From NCBI RefSeq assembly GCF_024347315.1, contig NZ_AP025460.1:2790001-2854000 (forward strand): a stretch of 64,000 nucleotides of DNA, read 5' to 3'. Both the position numbers and the translations under genes were made by a program. Numbering within the stretch: position 1 is the stretch's first letter; every line of letters begins with the position of its first letter. This DNA comes from Vibrio atlanticus (GTDB taxonomy: Bacteria > Pseudomonadota > Gammaproteobacteria > Enterobacterales > Vibrionaceae). Under the pieces are notes generated by a model, which was not told the DNA's origin, ran no database searches, and saw only the letters and a list, made by a program, of their open reading frames with translations. Positions 37,052 to 47,237 of the stretch are shown in pieces.

Positions 37052-37070
37052 CGAAATGATAATCTATATC
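37052..37070. promoter_or_regulatory. Fur box upstream of fbpA
   Basis: Fourteen of 19 positions match GATAATGATAATCATTATC, including an unbroken AATGATAATC core. It ends 19 nt from the fbpA ATG, where bound Fe-Fur would block transcription. Confidence 0.75.
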
Positions 37071-37118
37071 AGTTGCGTTATTATATTTATTAAAATATTA
37101 ATTTCAATGATAGAGCAC

Positions 37119-37146
37119 AAAAAAACCTGCTCATGAGAGCAGGTTT
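37119..37146 (-). terminator. Terminator of glnK-amtB
   Basis: AAACCTGCTC and GAGCAGGTTT form a perfect 10-bp stem with a 4-nt loop. On the minus strand it runs into a T-rich tract, about 50 nt after the amtB stop. Confidence 0.9.
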
Positions 37147-37197
37147 CAAGTGGGTAATGTGTAAATATTTGTAAATTATGGATTAATACATAGTGTT

Positions 37198-38427
37198 CTA
37201 TTTTACAGACACAAACTCTGGATAGGCGCCGACACCACAATCGTGCATGTCCATACCTTCAAGTTCTTCATCTTCAGTTACTCGGATACCGATTGTTGCT
37301 TTAAGCACTGCCCATACCGCTAGGCTAGCACCGAACACCCATGCAAAGATTACTGCTGCACCCAATAGTTGAGCACCAAACGTTGCATCAGCATTGCTTA
37401 GTGGCACAGCCATTAGACCGAAGAAACCACACACACCGTGTACCGATATAGCACCTACTGGATCATCAATCTTAGCTTTGTCTAGAGCGATGATGCTGAA
37501 TACAACCAATGCACCAGATACAGAACCAATCGCTACAGCAAATAAAGGTGATGGTGATAAAGGATCAGCAGTGATTGCTACTAGGCCAGCTAACGCGCCG
37601 TTAAGAATCATTGTTAGGTCTGCTTTACCCCAAGTTGTTTTGCATACTAGTAGTGCTGCAATCGCACCTGCTGCTGCTGCTGCGTTGGTGTTAAGGAAGA
37701 TTTGACCTACTGCTGTTGCGTTCTCAAAATCCGAAACCATTAGTTGAGAACCGCCGTTGAAACCGAACCAACCAAACCAAAGGATAAATGTACCTAGCGT
37801 TGCCAGTGGCATATTTGAACCTGGAATCGGGTAGATTTCACCGTTCTTACCATATTTACCTTTACGAGCACCCAGTAGAAGCACACCCGCTAACGCTGCT
37901 GAAGCACCGGCCATGTGTACGATACCTGAACCAGCAAAGTCACTGAAGCCGGCTTCTGATAGGAAACCACCGCCCCAAGTCCAGTAACCTTCCATTGGGT
38001 AGATGAATGCTGTTAGCACGACAGAGAAGATAAGGAATGACCAAAGTTTCATTCGCTCAGCAACCGCGCCAGATACCACAGACATTGCTGTTGCAACGAA
38101 AACGACTTGGAAGAAGAAGTCTGATTCTAATGAGTGGTCTGCACCTTCACCTTGAGTACCAATCAGAGTACCAAATGACGGTAACCAGCCACCTTCGCCG
38201 TTATCGACATACATAATGTTGTAACCAACGACTAAGAAAGTCGTACAAGCAATCGCGTACAAACAAATGTTCTTAGTTAAAATTTCTGTGGTGTTCTTTG
38301 AACGAACTAGACCAGCTTCAAGCATTGCGAAGCCTGCAGCCATCCACATGACCAACGCACCTGAGATGAGGAAGAAAAAAGTGTCTAGTGCGTAACGTAG
38401 TTCCGTTACTGTTGTTGTAAGTTCCAT
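37198..38427 (-). CDS. amtB: Ammonium transporter AmtB
   Basis: This 409-aa inner-membrane ammonium channel of the Amt/MEP/Rh family has about 11 helices. The twin pore histidines are seen in GIVHMAGASAA (helix 5) and ISVHGVCGFFG (helix 10). The Amt signature region DFAGSGIVHMAGA is intact. It lacks an obvious cleavable signal peptide, its N-terminus starting directly with the first helix after ~18 residues. It is 27 nt downstream of glnK in one operon. GlnK blocks the channel when nitrogen is plentiful. Control should be by NtrC and sigma-54 through the promoter upstream of glnK. Confidence 0.94.
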   Translation of the reverse strand: MELTTTVTELRYALDTFFFLISGALVMWMAAGFAMLEAGLVRSKNTTEILTKNICLYAIACTTFLVVGYNIMYVDNGEGGWLPSFGTLIGTQGEGADHSLESDFFFQVVFVATAMSVVSGAVAERMKLWSFLIFSVVLTAFIYPMEGYWTWGGGFLSEAGFSDFAGSGIVHMAGASAALAGVLLLGARKGKYGKNGEIYPIPGSNMPLATLGTFILWFGWFGFNGGSQLMVSDFENATAVGQIFLNTNAAAAAGAIAALLVCKTTWGKADLTMILNGALAGLVAITADPLSPSPLFAVAIGSVSGALVVFSIIALDKAKIDDPVGAISVHGVCGFFGLMAVPLSNADATFGAQLLGAAVIFAWVFGASLAVWAVLKATIGIRVTEDEELEGMDMHDCGVGAYPEFVSVK

Positions 38428-38454
38428 ATTAAAGTCTCCAGTCCTTGTAATTCT

Positions 38455-38802
<348 letters not shown>

Positions 38803-38841
38803 TTAAATTCTTCACTTAATCCGTTAATACTCTTATTACAA

Positions 38842-38857
38842 TCCAAGTAGCGTGCCA
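38842..38857 (-). promoter_or_regulatory. Sigma-54 promoter of glnK-amtB
   Basis: On the minus strand TGGCAC-N5-TTGGA matches the -24/-12 consensus TGGCAC-N5-TTGCW at all but one base. It lies about 49 nt before the glnK start. Confidence 0.8.
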
Positions 38858-38912
38858 TAAATTTAAGTTGTTGATTTTAAATAAAATAGAAACAATACCG
38901 TTTTAGAAACGA

Positions 38913-38943
38913 AAAAGGCCGCACCAATGTGGTGCGGCCTTTT
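38913..38943. terminator. Terminator of yacL that also matches the NtrC enhancer consensus
   Basis: A perfect 14-bp stem (AAAAGGCCGCACCA / TGGTGCGGCCTTTT) with a 3-nt loop has a T-run on the minus strand, fitting termination after yacL. Its centre GCACC-AATGT-GGTGC (38921-38935) fits the NtrC operator TGCACC-N5-GGTGCA except for the outermost bases. It lies about 70 bp upstream of the -24 element. Confidence 0.75.
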
Positions 38944-39019
38944 CACTATCTTAATGCGTTGCACTGTCGTTGCTCTAGTTTTGGGCAACGAAACTTTCAC
39001 GATGCAAAATCATTAGCAA

Positions 39020-39388
39020 CTAGTAACCTAAAAAATCAATCCAACGTTCGATGAGCAACTCGAAATCGTCAATTCCGCAGCTTGCTTCGCTTTCACAATT
39101 ATAGAAATCGAACTCACTGCCCTCTTCCATCTCTTGTTCGTGCCCTAGCACATTTTCTTGAATCGTTACGTCGTCTTCATTAATCGCTAGGCTGATCTCT
39201 TTGCCTAGTAGCGTCACTTCATTGCTCAGATCTTGTCGAGATTGCTCAATCAACGCCATCACATGATCCAGTTTCTGCTTATCTTTTCCGATCTCTTCTT
39301 GAAGCCAGCGGCCAACAATTTCATGACCCATGCTGCACTTTACATAGTACTCGCCCATTAAAGTGTTTCGTGTAAATTCAAATTCCAT
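39020..39388 (-). CDS. yacL: YacL family protein (UPF0231)
   Basis: This 122-aa acidic cytoplasmic protein of unknown function resembles E. coli YacL. The conserved start is MEFEFTRNTLMGEYYVKCSMGHEIVGRW (shortened forms MSMGHEVVGHW in E. coli), and the acidic EMEEG...EASCGIDDF region is shared. I chose ATG 39388 with GGAG upstream; a longer frame from 39523 overlaps the acnB terminator and is not family-like. It is downstream of acnB in the same direction, the same neighbourhood as in E. coli. A terminator follows. Confidence 0.85.
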   Translation of the reverse strand: MEFEFTRNTLMGEYYVKCSMGHEIVGRWLQEEIGKDKQKLDHVMALIEQSRQDLSNEVTLLGKEISLAINEDDVTIQENVLGHEQEMEEGSEFDFYNCESEASCGIDDFELLIERWIDFLGY

Positions 39389-39510
39389 AAAGGCTCCGCG
39401 CACTAATGACAGATAGGGTAAAAAATGAGGCGAGAGTATATAGCGAAGTCTATTGGAGATCGAGCTTGATTCATTCAACATCAAACGAACTATTAGAACG
39501 CAGAAACAAA

Positions 39511-39537
39511 AACGCCTTCTCACAAAGAGAAGGCGTT
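39511..39537 (-). terminator. Terminator of acnB
   Basis: AACGCCTTCTC and GAGAAGGCGTT form an 11-bp stem with a 5-nt loop. The minus-strand tail is TTTTGTTT. It lies 62 nt after the acnB stop and separates it from yacL. Confidence 0.9.
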
Positions 39538-39598
39538 GTATTAGCAGCGAGTATTTTACTGCAACGCAGTAAGCACTTTATCGCACTCCATTAACCGC

Positions 39599-42187
39599 TT
39601 ATGCTGGCTCTTGGAAGATAACGGTATCTGCTTTTTCCGTGTACTGACCCATTTTATGGAAATTCAGGTAACGGTATGTATCAGCAGCGGTTGCATTGAT
39701 CTTCTCAGCGTACGCTAAGTACTCTTCTTTAGTTGGGATACGACCAAGAATCGCACCAACAGCAGAAAGTTCAGCAGAAGCTAGATAAACGTTCGCACCA
39801 TTACCTAAACGGTTCGGGAAGTTACGAGTAGACGTAGACATAACCGTCGAAGCATCAGCAACACGAGCTTGGTTACCCATACATAATGAACAACCCGGAG
39901 TTTCAATACGAACCCCAGCACGACCGAAGATGCCGTAGTAGCCTTCTTCTGTCAGTTGGTCTTTATCCATCTTAGTTGGCGGAGCAACCCATAGGCGAGT
40001 ATTTAAAGAGCCATTAAACTCTTCTAGCATCTTACCTGCAGCACGGAAGTGACCGATGTTGGTCATACAAGAACCGATGAACACTTCTTGAATCTCAGTG
40101 CCTTGAACGTCAGAAAGAAGACGAGCATCATCTGGATCGTTTGGTGCACATAGGATTGGTTGATCGATGTCAGCAAGATCAATCTCGATAACGTGTGCGT
40201 ATTCCGCATCTGAATCAGCAGATAGTAACTCAGGGTTCGCTAACCACTCTTCCATTGCGGTAATACGACGCTCAATCGTACGAACATCACCGTAACCTTC
40301 AGCGATCATCCACTTAAGCATAACGATATTCGAGTTCAGGTACTCATCGATAGACTCTTGAGATAGCTTAACCGTACAACCTGCCGCAGAACGCTCAGCT
40401 GATGCATCTGAAAGTTCAAATGCTTGCTCAACAGATAGGTGCTCAACACCTTCAATTTCTAGTACACGACCAGAGAACTCATTGATCTTTCCTGCTTTCT
40501 CTACCGTTAGTAGACCTTGCTTGATGCCGTAAAGCGGAATGGCATGTACTAGGTCACGTAGTGTGATACCCGGTTGCATTTCGCCTTTAAAGCGAACCAA
40601 GATAGATTCAGGCATATCAAGAGGCATAACGCCTGTTGCCGCAGCAAATGCGACCAAACCAGAACCAGCAGGGAATGAAATACCTAGAGGGAAACGAGTA
40701 TGCGAGTCACCACCTGTACCTACAGTATCAGGAAGAAGCATACGGTTTAACCATGAGTGGATAACACCATCACCCGGACGAAGTGAAACACCTGCACGGT
40801 TCATGATGAAATCAGGCAGTGTATGGTGAGTGTTTACATCAACTGGTTTCGGGTATGCAGATGTGTGACAGAAAGACTGCATCACAAGATCCGCAGAGAA
40901 GCCTAGACAAGCCAGATCTTTCAGCTCATCACGCGTCATAGGACCCGTAGTATCTTGAGAACCTACCGTTGTCATTTTAGGTTCGCAGTACTGACCCGCA
41001 CGCACACCTTCAACGCCACACGCTTTACCTACCATCTTCTGAGCTAATGTGTAGCCTTTATCAGAAGCAGAAGGATCGATTGGTTTAGCAAACAGATCGG
41101 TTTCAGCTAGGCCTAGAGCCTCACGAGCACGACCCGTTAGGCCACGACCAATGATCAGTGGAATACGGCCACCAGCACGCACTTCATCAAGAAGTACTTT
41201 GCTTAGCTCAAAGTTTGAAATCACAGAACCGTTCTTGTGAACAACACCTTCGTACGGGTAGATATCAATGACATCGCCCATGTTCATGTCTTGTACGTTC
41301 AGTTCAATGGGTAGTGCGCCTGAATCTTCCATTGTGTTGTAGAAGATTGGTGCAATTTTACCACCCAGACAAACACCGCCAGTACGCTTGTTTGGTACGA
41401 ATGGGATATCTTCACCCATAAACCAAAGTACTGAGTTTGTTGCCGATTTACGTGAAGAACCTGTACCAACAACATCACCAACGTAAGCCAGTGGAATGCC
41501 GTCTTTTTGCATTTCTTCAATTTGATTGATTGGACCAACGCTACCCTGTTCATCAGGAGTAATGCCATCACGTTCCATCTTCAGCATCGCTTTCGCGTGC
41601 ACTGGGATATCAGGACGTGACCATGCATCAGGCGCTGGTGATAAGTCATCAGTGTTAGTTTCACCGGTAACTTTAAATACTTTAACGGTGATCTTTTCCG
41701 CTACTTTGTTTTTCGCTGTAAACCATTCAGCATCAGCCCAAGATTGAAGTACTTGTTGTGCTGAAGCATTACCTGCTTTCGCTTTATCTTCTACATCGTA
41801 AAACGCATCGAACATCAGTAGAGTATGAGACAGGGCTTTAACTGCGATTGGAGCAAGCTCAGCATCGTCTAACAGAGACACTAGAGACTCGATGTTGTAA
41901 CCACCTTGCATAGTACCAAGCAGTTGTGCAGCTTTTGCTTTGCTTACTAGTGGAGAAGCTACTTCACCTTTAGTGATAGCCGTAAGGAAGCCAGCTTTTA
42001 CGTAAGCAGCTTCATCTACACCCGGTGGAATGCGATTTTCTAGTAGGTCAAGAATGATTTCTTCTTCACCTTGAGGTGGATTCTTTAGAAGTTCAACTAG
42101 GCCAGCGACTTGCTCAGCATCTAGTGGTCTTGGGACAACTCCCTCGGCAGCACGTTCTTCGACGTGTTTACGGTAGGCTTCAAGCAC
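39599..42187 (-). CDS. acnB: Bifunctional aconitate hydratase 2 / 2-methylisocitrate dehydratase
   Basis: This 4Fe-4S TCA-cycle enzyme interconverts citrate and isocitrate and also acts in the methylcitrate pathway. It shows the AcnB order: N-terminal HEAT-like domain (~1-160), the swivel domain next, then the catalytic Fe-S domains. Cluster cysteines are visible in [10 protein letters not shown] and CSLCMGNQ. The GTG at 42187 (read [16 protein letters not shown]) is preferred because AGAGGA sits about 8 nt upstream and the start matches E. coli AcnB (MLEEYRKH). The ATG 27 nt earlier would put that ribosome site inside the gene. Length is 862 aa. Confidence 0.94.
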   Translation of the reverse strand: MLEAYRKHVEERAAEGVVPRPLDAEQVAGLVELLKNPPQGEEEIILDLLENRIPPGVDEAAYVKAGFLTAITKGEVASPLVSKAKAAQLLGTMQGGYNIESLVSLLDDAELAPIAVKALSHTLLMFDAFYDVEDKAKAGNASAQQVLQSWADAEWFTAKNKVAEKITVKVFKVTGETNTDDLSPAPDAWSRPDIPVHAKAMLKMERDGITPDEQGSVGPINQIEEMQKDGIPLAYVGDVVGTGSSRKSATNSVLWFMGEDIPFVPNKRTGGVCLGGKIAPIFYNTMEDSGALPIELNVQDMNMGDVIDIYPYEGVVHKNGSVISNFELSKVLLDEVRAGGRIPLIIGRGLTGRAREALGLAETDLFAKPIDPSASDKGYTLAQKMVGKACGVEGVRAGQYCEPKMTTVGSQDTTGPMTRDELKDLACLGFSADLVMQSFCHTSAYPKPVDVNTHHTLPDFIMNRAGVSLRPGDGVIHSWLNRMLLPDTVGTGGDSHTRFPLGISFPAGSGLVAFAAATGVMPLDMPESILVRFKGEMQPGITLRDLVHAIPLYGIKQGLLTVEKAGKINEFSGRVLEIEGVEHLSVEQAFELSDASAERSAAGCTVKLSQESIDEYLNSNIVMLKWMIAEGYGDVRTIERRITAMEEWLANPELLSADSDAEYAHVIEIDLADIDQPILCAPNDPDDARLLSDVQGTEIQEVFIGSCMTNIGHFRAAGKMLEEFNGSLNTRLWVAPPTKMDKDQLTEEGYYGIFGRAGVRIETPGCSLCMGNQARVADASTVMSTSTRNFPNRLGNGANVYLASAELSAVGAILGRIPTKEEYLAYAEKINATAADTYRYLNFHKMGQYTEKADTVIFQEPA

Positions 42188-42459
42188 GACTTTTTTCCTC
42201 TCATTGCGGTTCACTTCTTACCTTCATAATTATTAGTAAAATAAAGAAGCGAACATCCTTGGAAACTTGGCTCTCCATTGCCATTTTTGTCATTCAATTT
42301 GTATTGATGAGCGGCATCATAGAGGCCAAACTGTGGGCGGTAGAATAGCAAATTTAACGTTAAATTAAAATCTTATCATTTTGACCAACATAGCAAGTTA
42401 AGACGAAAGTCCCACTATTTTTGCCTATTTACGCAGTTAAACGGTGACTCTACGCATGA

Positions 42460-44799
42460 TTATTTGTAGGAAGTACCGACAATCAGATACACCGAATCAA
42501 AGTTATCTTCGGTTCGACCATAAGCTAATATGATCGGCCCGATGGGTGAGTCGACACCCGCAAAAACAGAACCTGCAGTATACATTGGTGCTTCATCCAG
42601 TTTTAAGTCATTGTTCGACCAAACACCACCATGTTCAATAGAGGCGCCCACGTAGAACGGTGATTCAAAGAGGCCGAAGTCATTTTCAAACCACTTATAA
42701 CGGTAGATCAAACTGGTGTAAGCTAAGTTCTGACCGATCAAACTATTTCTTGGAATACCGGATAGATTGAGGAACCCTCCTAGCTCTTTCGGATCAATCG
42801 GAAAGACTGAGTTTTTACTTTCTACGATGCCGTAATCAACCTTTGCGACTAAAGTATGCTTTTCAATGCTTTGTGCTGCCATAAAATTGGCCGAAAGTTC
42901 AAAGACTGTATCACTCTCAGAAGAGAAATCTGAACCACCATTAGAGCTCTCATTCTCAAAATCGTCATGAGAGATAAGGTACTCTAAATCGACAAAATAA
43001 CCTTCGGTAGGAAGACTGAAGTTATCCAAAGTATCCAATCTATAACTGGCAAAGGCGCCAATACGTTTATAGCCACCACTTCCTAGTGAAGGTAATGATG
43101 CCACCTCAATACTGCCATCTGTATAACGTGCACCAAATTTCAACTCTTGCCACAATGTCGGTTGATAGCCCAATGCAAATTCACTCAGATACTCTTGATA
43201 AGACATTGGTAAATAGTCTTTGGTTGCATCCAGTGTAGGTTCTCCAATCTCGCCAATTCCTGCTGGCAGGTTTCGATTCTGGTTGCTGTAAGCAATAGAC
43301 ACAGATGTGAACAGCTTTTGACTCGAAAAGAATGGAGAGAAGAGTTCCGCTTCAATACGCTTGTCAGTACCCATTTCAAGATTGGTTCTTAACTCTGCGC
43401 CATGTTTGTTAATATCAGTAAAGTTGGCAGAAACACCGAGCGAATACTGGCTGGTAGTCGAGAAATCATCTTCAAGAAAGAATCGAAAATTGAGATAGTT
43501 GGGACCCCAAGATTTTTCGTTCACATCAACCAGCAGTTGATCCTCGCCATCAACATTTTCAAATTCATAAGTAACCAACTCGAACCGATCTAAGGCATAA
43601 AGATCTTTCACTTTAGATTCGATTTCACTGGTTTTAATAACCTGACCAGAATCGAGGTTTAAACGATTTTCGATTAACTTATCTGAATAGTGGGTGTTGT
43701 TGTTAATAATAACTCTATCAACGACAGTCTGGTCGCCATGTTTTAGCTGCTTTCGAGCTTGCTGTTTCTGATCAATATACTTTTGATAGTCTGCGTTAGA
43801 GAGCGCCAACTTAGAAAGCTGATCCGTATACTGCCTTGTTGCTTCGTATCCAGCATGATAAGCCGTCGGCATTTTATCGAACTCGGTGGTCTCCATTTGC
43901 CCAACATCAGGACGTAGGAAAAAATCATCGTCTGTTAACGTCGCGGCTTGCTCTTGAGTGCTGCGTTGAACAAGGTAATTAGAGAGTTGGTCTGCTGCGG
44001 CTAAAAAGTTAGTGAAGTCTTCTTTGCTTTGGTAGTTAGTACTGATATCAATCGCAATAACTATGTCAGCACCCATCGCTCTAGCAACATCAACAGGCAT
44101 GTTATTGGTGACACCACCATCGACCAACATTCGCCCATCAACTTCATAAGGAGGAAGTGCTCCAGGTACTGACATACTCGCCATCATCGCATCAACAAGG
44201 TGACCATGATCGATCACGACTTCTTCAAGGTCGATAATATCGGTTGCGACAGAGCGATATGGAATAGCGAGGCTGTCGAAAGAATCGAGGGGAGATAAAT
44301 TACCAGTGGTCTCGCGCAGAATACGCAACATATTCTGACCTTGAACCACACCTTTTCTGGCTTTGATTTCGCCCCAACCTAAACCGAGATCGGTATTCAG
44401 TTGATAACGGTCTTCATATTCTTTGTCTCGCACACGGCGATCACTACGGTTAACGCGATCGCGATAACCACGATTCCAATCAACCGTATAAATAAAGCTC
44501 TCGATCTCATCAGCGCTCATCCCTGTCGCATAAAGACCACCAACGTATGCGCCCATGCTGGTACCGGTAATGTAATCAACCGGAATTTGCATCTCTTCTA
44601 GGGCTTTAAGCACACCGATGTGAGCTGCACCTTTTGCCCCACCACCAGCAAGAACGACAGCAACGGTTGGCCTTTTATGAGCTTGTTTAAGTTCAACATG
44701 TTCTGATGAATCAACCTGTGTTGCAGTAGCAGCAAACAGTTGAAAACTGATCACAGTACCGACAATACCCAAGCTACTCACTAACCAACGAGAAATCAT
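42460..44799 (-). CDS. Patatin-like phospholipase with C-terminal beta-barrel (PlpD-like)
   Basis: This 779-aa exported protein has a signal peptide to about residue 25. The patatin lipase domain covers ~45-330 with oxyanion loop GGGAKGAAHIG, nucleophile elbow GTSMG near 80 and catalytic VDGGVTNN near 226. A POTRA-like segment spans ~350-425. A BamA-type outer-membrane barrel runs from ~430 to the end (GTSYK). This is type Vd secretion architecture, in which the barrel exports or anchors its own lipase. Members hydrolyse phospholipids; the E. coli relative RssA lacks the barrel. Transcribed on its own, just downstream of mrcB (38 nt). Confidence 0.88.
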   Translation of the reverse strand: MISRWLVSSLGIVGTVISFQLFAATATQVDSSEHVELKQAHKRPTVAVVLAGGGAKGAAHIGVLKALEEMQIPVDYITGTSMGAYVGGLYATGMSADEIESFIYTVDWNRGYRDRVNRSDRRVRDKEYEDRYQLNTDLGLGWGEIKARKGVVQGQNMLRILRETTGNLSPLDSFDSLAIPYRSVATDIIDLEEVVIDHGHLVDAMMASMSVPGALPPYEVDGRMLVDGGVTNNMPVDVARAMGADIVIAIDISTNYQSKEDFTNFLAAADQLSNYLVQRSTQEQAATLTDDDFFLRPDVGQMETTEFDKMPTAYHAGYEATRQYTDQLSKLALSNADYQKYIDQKQQARKQLKHGDQTVVDRVIINNNTHYSDKLIENRLNLDSGQVIKTSEIESKVKDLYALDRFELVTYEFENVDGEDQLLVDVNEKSWGPNYLNFRFFLEDDFSTTSQYSLGVSANFTDINKHGAELRTNLEMGTDKRIEAELFSPFFSSQKLFTSVSIAYSNQNRNLPAGIGEIGEPTLDATKDYLPMSYQEYLSEFALGYQPTLWQELKFGARYTDGSIEVASLPSLGSGGYKRIGAFASYRLDTLDNFSLPTEGYFVDLEYLISHDDFENESSNGGSDFSSESDTVFELSANFMAAQSIEKHTLVAKVDYGIVESKNSVFPIDPKELGGFLNLSGIPRNSLIGQNLAYTSLIYRYKWFENDFGLFESPFYVGASIEHGGVWSNNDLKLDEAPMYTAGSVFAGVDSPIGPIILAYGRTEDNFDSVYLIVGTSYK

Positions 44800-44837
44800 T
44801 ATCTAAACTATCCTTGTCATTCTTTTCTGTTATGACT

Positions 44838-47237
44838 TTACCACTGAAAAAGCTTCTTTAGCCACTGTTTTGGTTGACTTTCACAGCCCTTTTTAATGCT
44901 GCCACTTTCATCCCAGACCGGCAATTTGACTGTACCACCACAGTCAAACTCTAGCGCCCCTTCAGGAGTTCGAGTAAAGCTAGCGGTCGCAATTCCTGTT
45001 GGCCAAGGCAGTAATAGTTGTTCAGGCGTTCTTTGCTTCAGATAATCAGCATAGACACGCAACGCACCGCTAGAACCGGTTAGCTTAGTCGGTTTATTAT
45101 CATCTCGGCCTAACCAAATCGTCGTGACTTCACGACCATCAACACCCACGAACCAACTGTCACGGCTGTCATTACTGGTACCCGTTTTACCGGCTAATCC
45201 CGCCCATGCAAACTGACCTTGTAAGAAACGACCTGTACCTTCTGATACACCACGCTTCATGGCATACGTTGTTAACCAAGCAGCTTGCTGGTCAACGCTT
45301 TGTGATACACGAGGGATAGACTGATACAGAACCTCACCATCATTATCAATAACCGAACGAAGCGCAGACAAAGGCGCAATGCGACCAGAGTTGGTAATGG
45401 TTTGGTACATCTGAGCAACTTGGAACGGAGTCAGTGAGAACGAACCCAAAAACATCGACGGTACTGGGCGAATTTCATTTTTATCGACACCCAGTTTTCC
45501 AATGGTATCTGAGACGCTATCAATGCCTAACTGCATCCCCAAGCGAACCGTTGGTACGTTGTAAGACTTAGAAAGCGCCACATACAAGGGTACATCGCCA
45601 CGGAACTTACGATCGAAGTTTCTTGGGCTCCATACGCTACCCTTACTGCCTTTCAAGCTCAGTGGCGTGTCCTTCAATGTTGTCGCCAACGTATACTTCT
45701 GAGGTTGCTCTAATGCGGTTAAGTAGATGGCAGGCTTAACCAAAGAACCAATAGGGCGACTCGCGTTCAAAGCACGGTTAAAACCATCGTAACCGGTACG
45801 TTTACCGCCGACCATCGCTCGAATTTCACCAGTATTGCGATCCACGGCAATAGCTGCGGCTTCCAGTTTGTTACCTGCCGTTTTCGATAAATCAGGCACT
45901 TTACGAGCAATCGATTTTTCTAACTTGTCTTGGGAAACGGGATCCAGAGAGGTAAAGACTCGAATCCCTTTTTTCGCTTCAAATCGATCGCCTACATACT
46001 TCTTAAGCTCAATGTTTACTTGCTGGAAGTAAGCTGGCTGACGGCTAGCAATACGTGGGTTGTCTTGAATATCCAAATCACGACTCGCCGCTTCTTCGTA
46101 TTGTCGCGGAGTTAATATGTCTTGCTGCATCAATAAACGAAGAACCAGATCGCGTCGAGTCTTAGCACGCTCAGGGTAACGAACCGGATTGTAATACGAA
46201 GGCCCTTTCACCATACCTACAAGCAGTGCCAGCTGATCGATACGGAGTTCTTGAATTGGTTGACCGAAGTACAAGCGAGATGCTAAACCGAAGCCATGAA
46301 TCGCTTGCCCACCATTTTGTCCAAGGTAAACCTCGTTTAAGTAAGCCTCTAGAATACGGTCTTTGCTGTAACGATGGTCCAAGATAAGCGCAATGTAGGC
46401 TTCACGAACCTTACGCCACAATGTACGCTCACTGGACAGGAATAGGTTTTTTGCCAACTGTTGTGTCAGCGTGCTACCGCCCTGTACCGTTCGCCCAGCT
46501 TTGACGTTAACGACCATTGCACGAGCGATTGCTAATGGCGATACCCCATCGTGTTGATAGAAGCTTCGGTCTTCAGTTGCTAATAAGGCATCAACCATCA
46601 CTTCTGGGAACTGATTACGTTTTAAGAACAGGCGTTGCTCATCGTTACTTTTTTCAAGCATACCCAGCATTTTCGGTTCAACACGTAGATAGCCCATGTC
46701 GCCTTTCTTCTCTAGCGACTGTATACGAGTTAACTCGTTACCGTTGAAATGCAGCATCACATGACGATCCGCTTCCGGTCCATCGACAAACTCGAACGGA
46801 CGACGAATCATTTCAATCTTGGTTGAAGAAGAAGAGTACTCACCTGGGTGACGAGGAGAATTCACTTTACGGTAATTAAGTACATCCAGTTCATTCTTAA
46901 CCTGTACCAAACTCACCGCAGTCCCCGGAGACAGATCCAACACACGAGCATAAACAACGGTTGGCAGATCAAAAAGCTGACCTTCAAAACGCTGCTTAAC
47001 CACTGAATCCAGATAAATACCGACGAACAACAGCAATGCGGCAAGTGCTAAGCCAGCTTTCCAAGAAATGCCCCACAGAATCTTCAACCAACCTCTCTTA
47101 CCAGACGGCTTAGCCTTAGGTTTAGTCTTTTTCGCTGCTGCTCTTGGCTTTCTAGGCTTGCCTTTCGTCGCTGGTGACTTCTTTGCTGGCGCTTTTTTAG
47201 GTGGTGCCTTTTTTGGCGTTAACATTTTGGTCATCAT
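44838..47237 (-). CDS. mrcB: Penicillin-binding protein 1B (bifunctional transglycosylase/transpeptidase)
   Basis: This 799-aa inner-membrane murein polymerase has a cytoplasmic tail rich in Lys/Pro/Ala (~1-48) and a TM at ~55-73. A UB2H domain (~80-165) binds the LpoB-type activator. The GT51 domain carries EDRSFYQHDG and QGGSTLTQQLAKN. The transpeptidase has SxxK in RPIGSLVKP, SYN in LSKSYNVP and KTG in AGKTGTSND. The start overlaps the hrpB stop by 4 nt (ATGA), giving translational coupling, the same neighbour pair as in E. coli. All catalytic motifs are intact. Confidence 0.95.
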   Translation of the reverse strand: MMTKMLTPKKAPPKKAPAKKSPATKGKPRKPRAAAKKTKPKAKPSGKRGWLKILWGISWKAGLALAALLLFVGIYLDSVVKQRFEGQLFDLPTVVYARVLDLSPGTAVSLVQVKNELDVLNYRKVNSPRHPGEYSSSSTKIEMIRRPFEFVDGPEADRHVMLHFNGNELTRIQSLEKKGDMGYLRVEPKMLGMLEKSNDEQRLFLKRNQFPEVMVDALLATEDRSFYQHDGVSPLAIARAMVVNVKAGRTVQGGSTLTQQLAKNLFLSSERTLWRKVREAYIALILDHRYSKDRILEAYLNEVYLGQNGGQAIHGFGLASRLYFGQPIQELRIDQLALLVGMVKGPSYYNPVRYPERAKTRRDLVLRLLMQQDILTPRQYEEAASRDLDIQDNPRIASRQPAYFQQVNIELKKYVGDRFEAKKGIRVFTSLDPVSQDKLEKSIARKVPDLSKTAGNKLEAAAIAVDRNTGEIRAMVGGKRTGYDGFNRALNASRPIGSLVKPAIYLTALEQPQKYTLATTLKDTPLSLKGSKGSVWSPRNFDRKFRGDVPLYVALSKSYNVPTVRLGMQLGIDSVSDTIGKLGVDKNEIRPVPSMFLGSFSLTPFQVAQMYQTITNSGRIAPLSALRSVIDNDGEVLYQSIPRVSQSVDQQAAWLTTYAMKRGVSEGTGRFLQGQFAWAGLAGKTGTSNDSRDSWFVGVDGREVTTIWLGRDDNKPTKLTGSSGALRVYADYLKQRTPEQLLLPWPTGIATASFTRTPEGALEFDCGGTVKLPVWDESGSIKKGCESQPKQWLKKLFQW

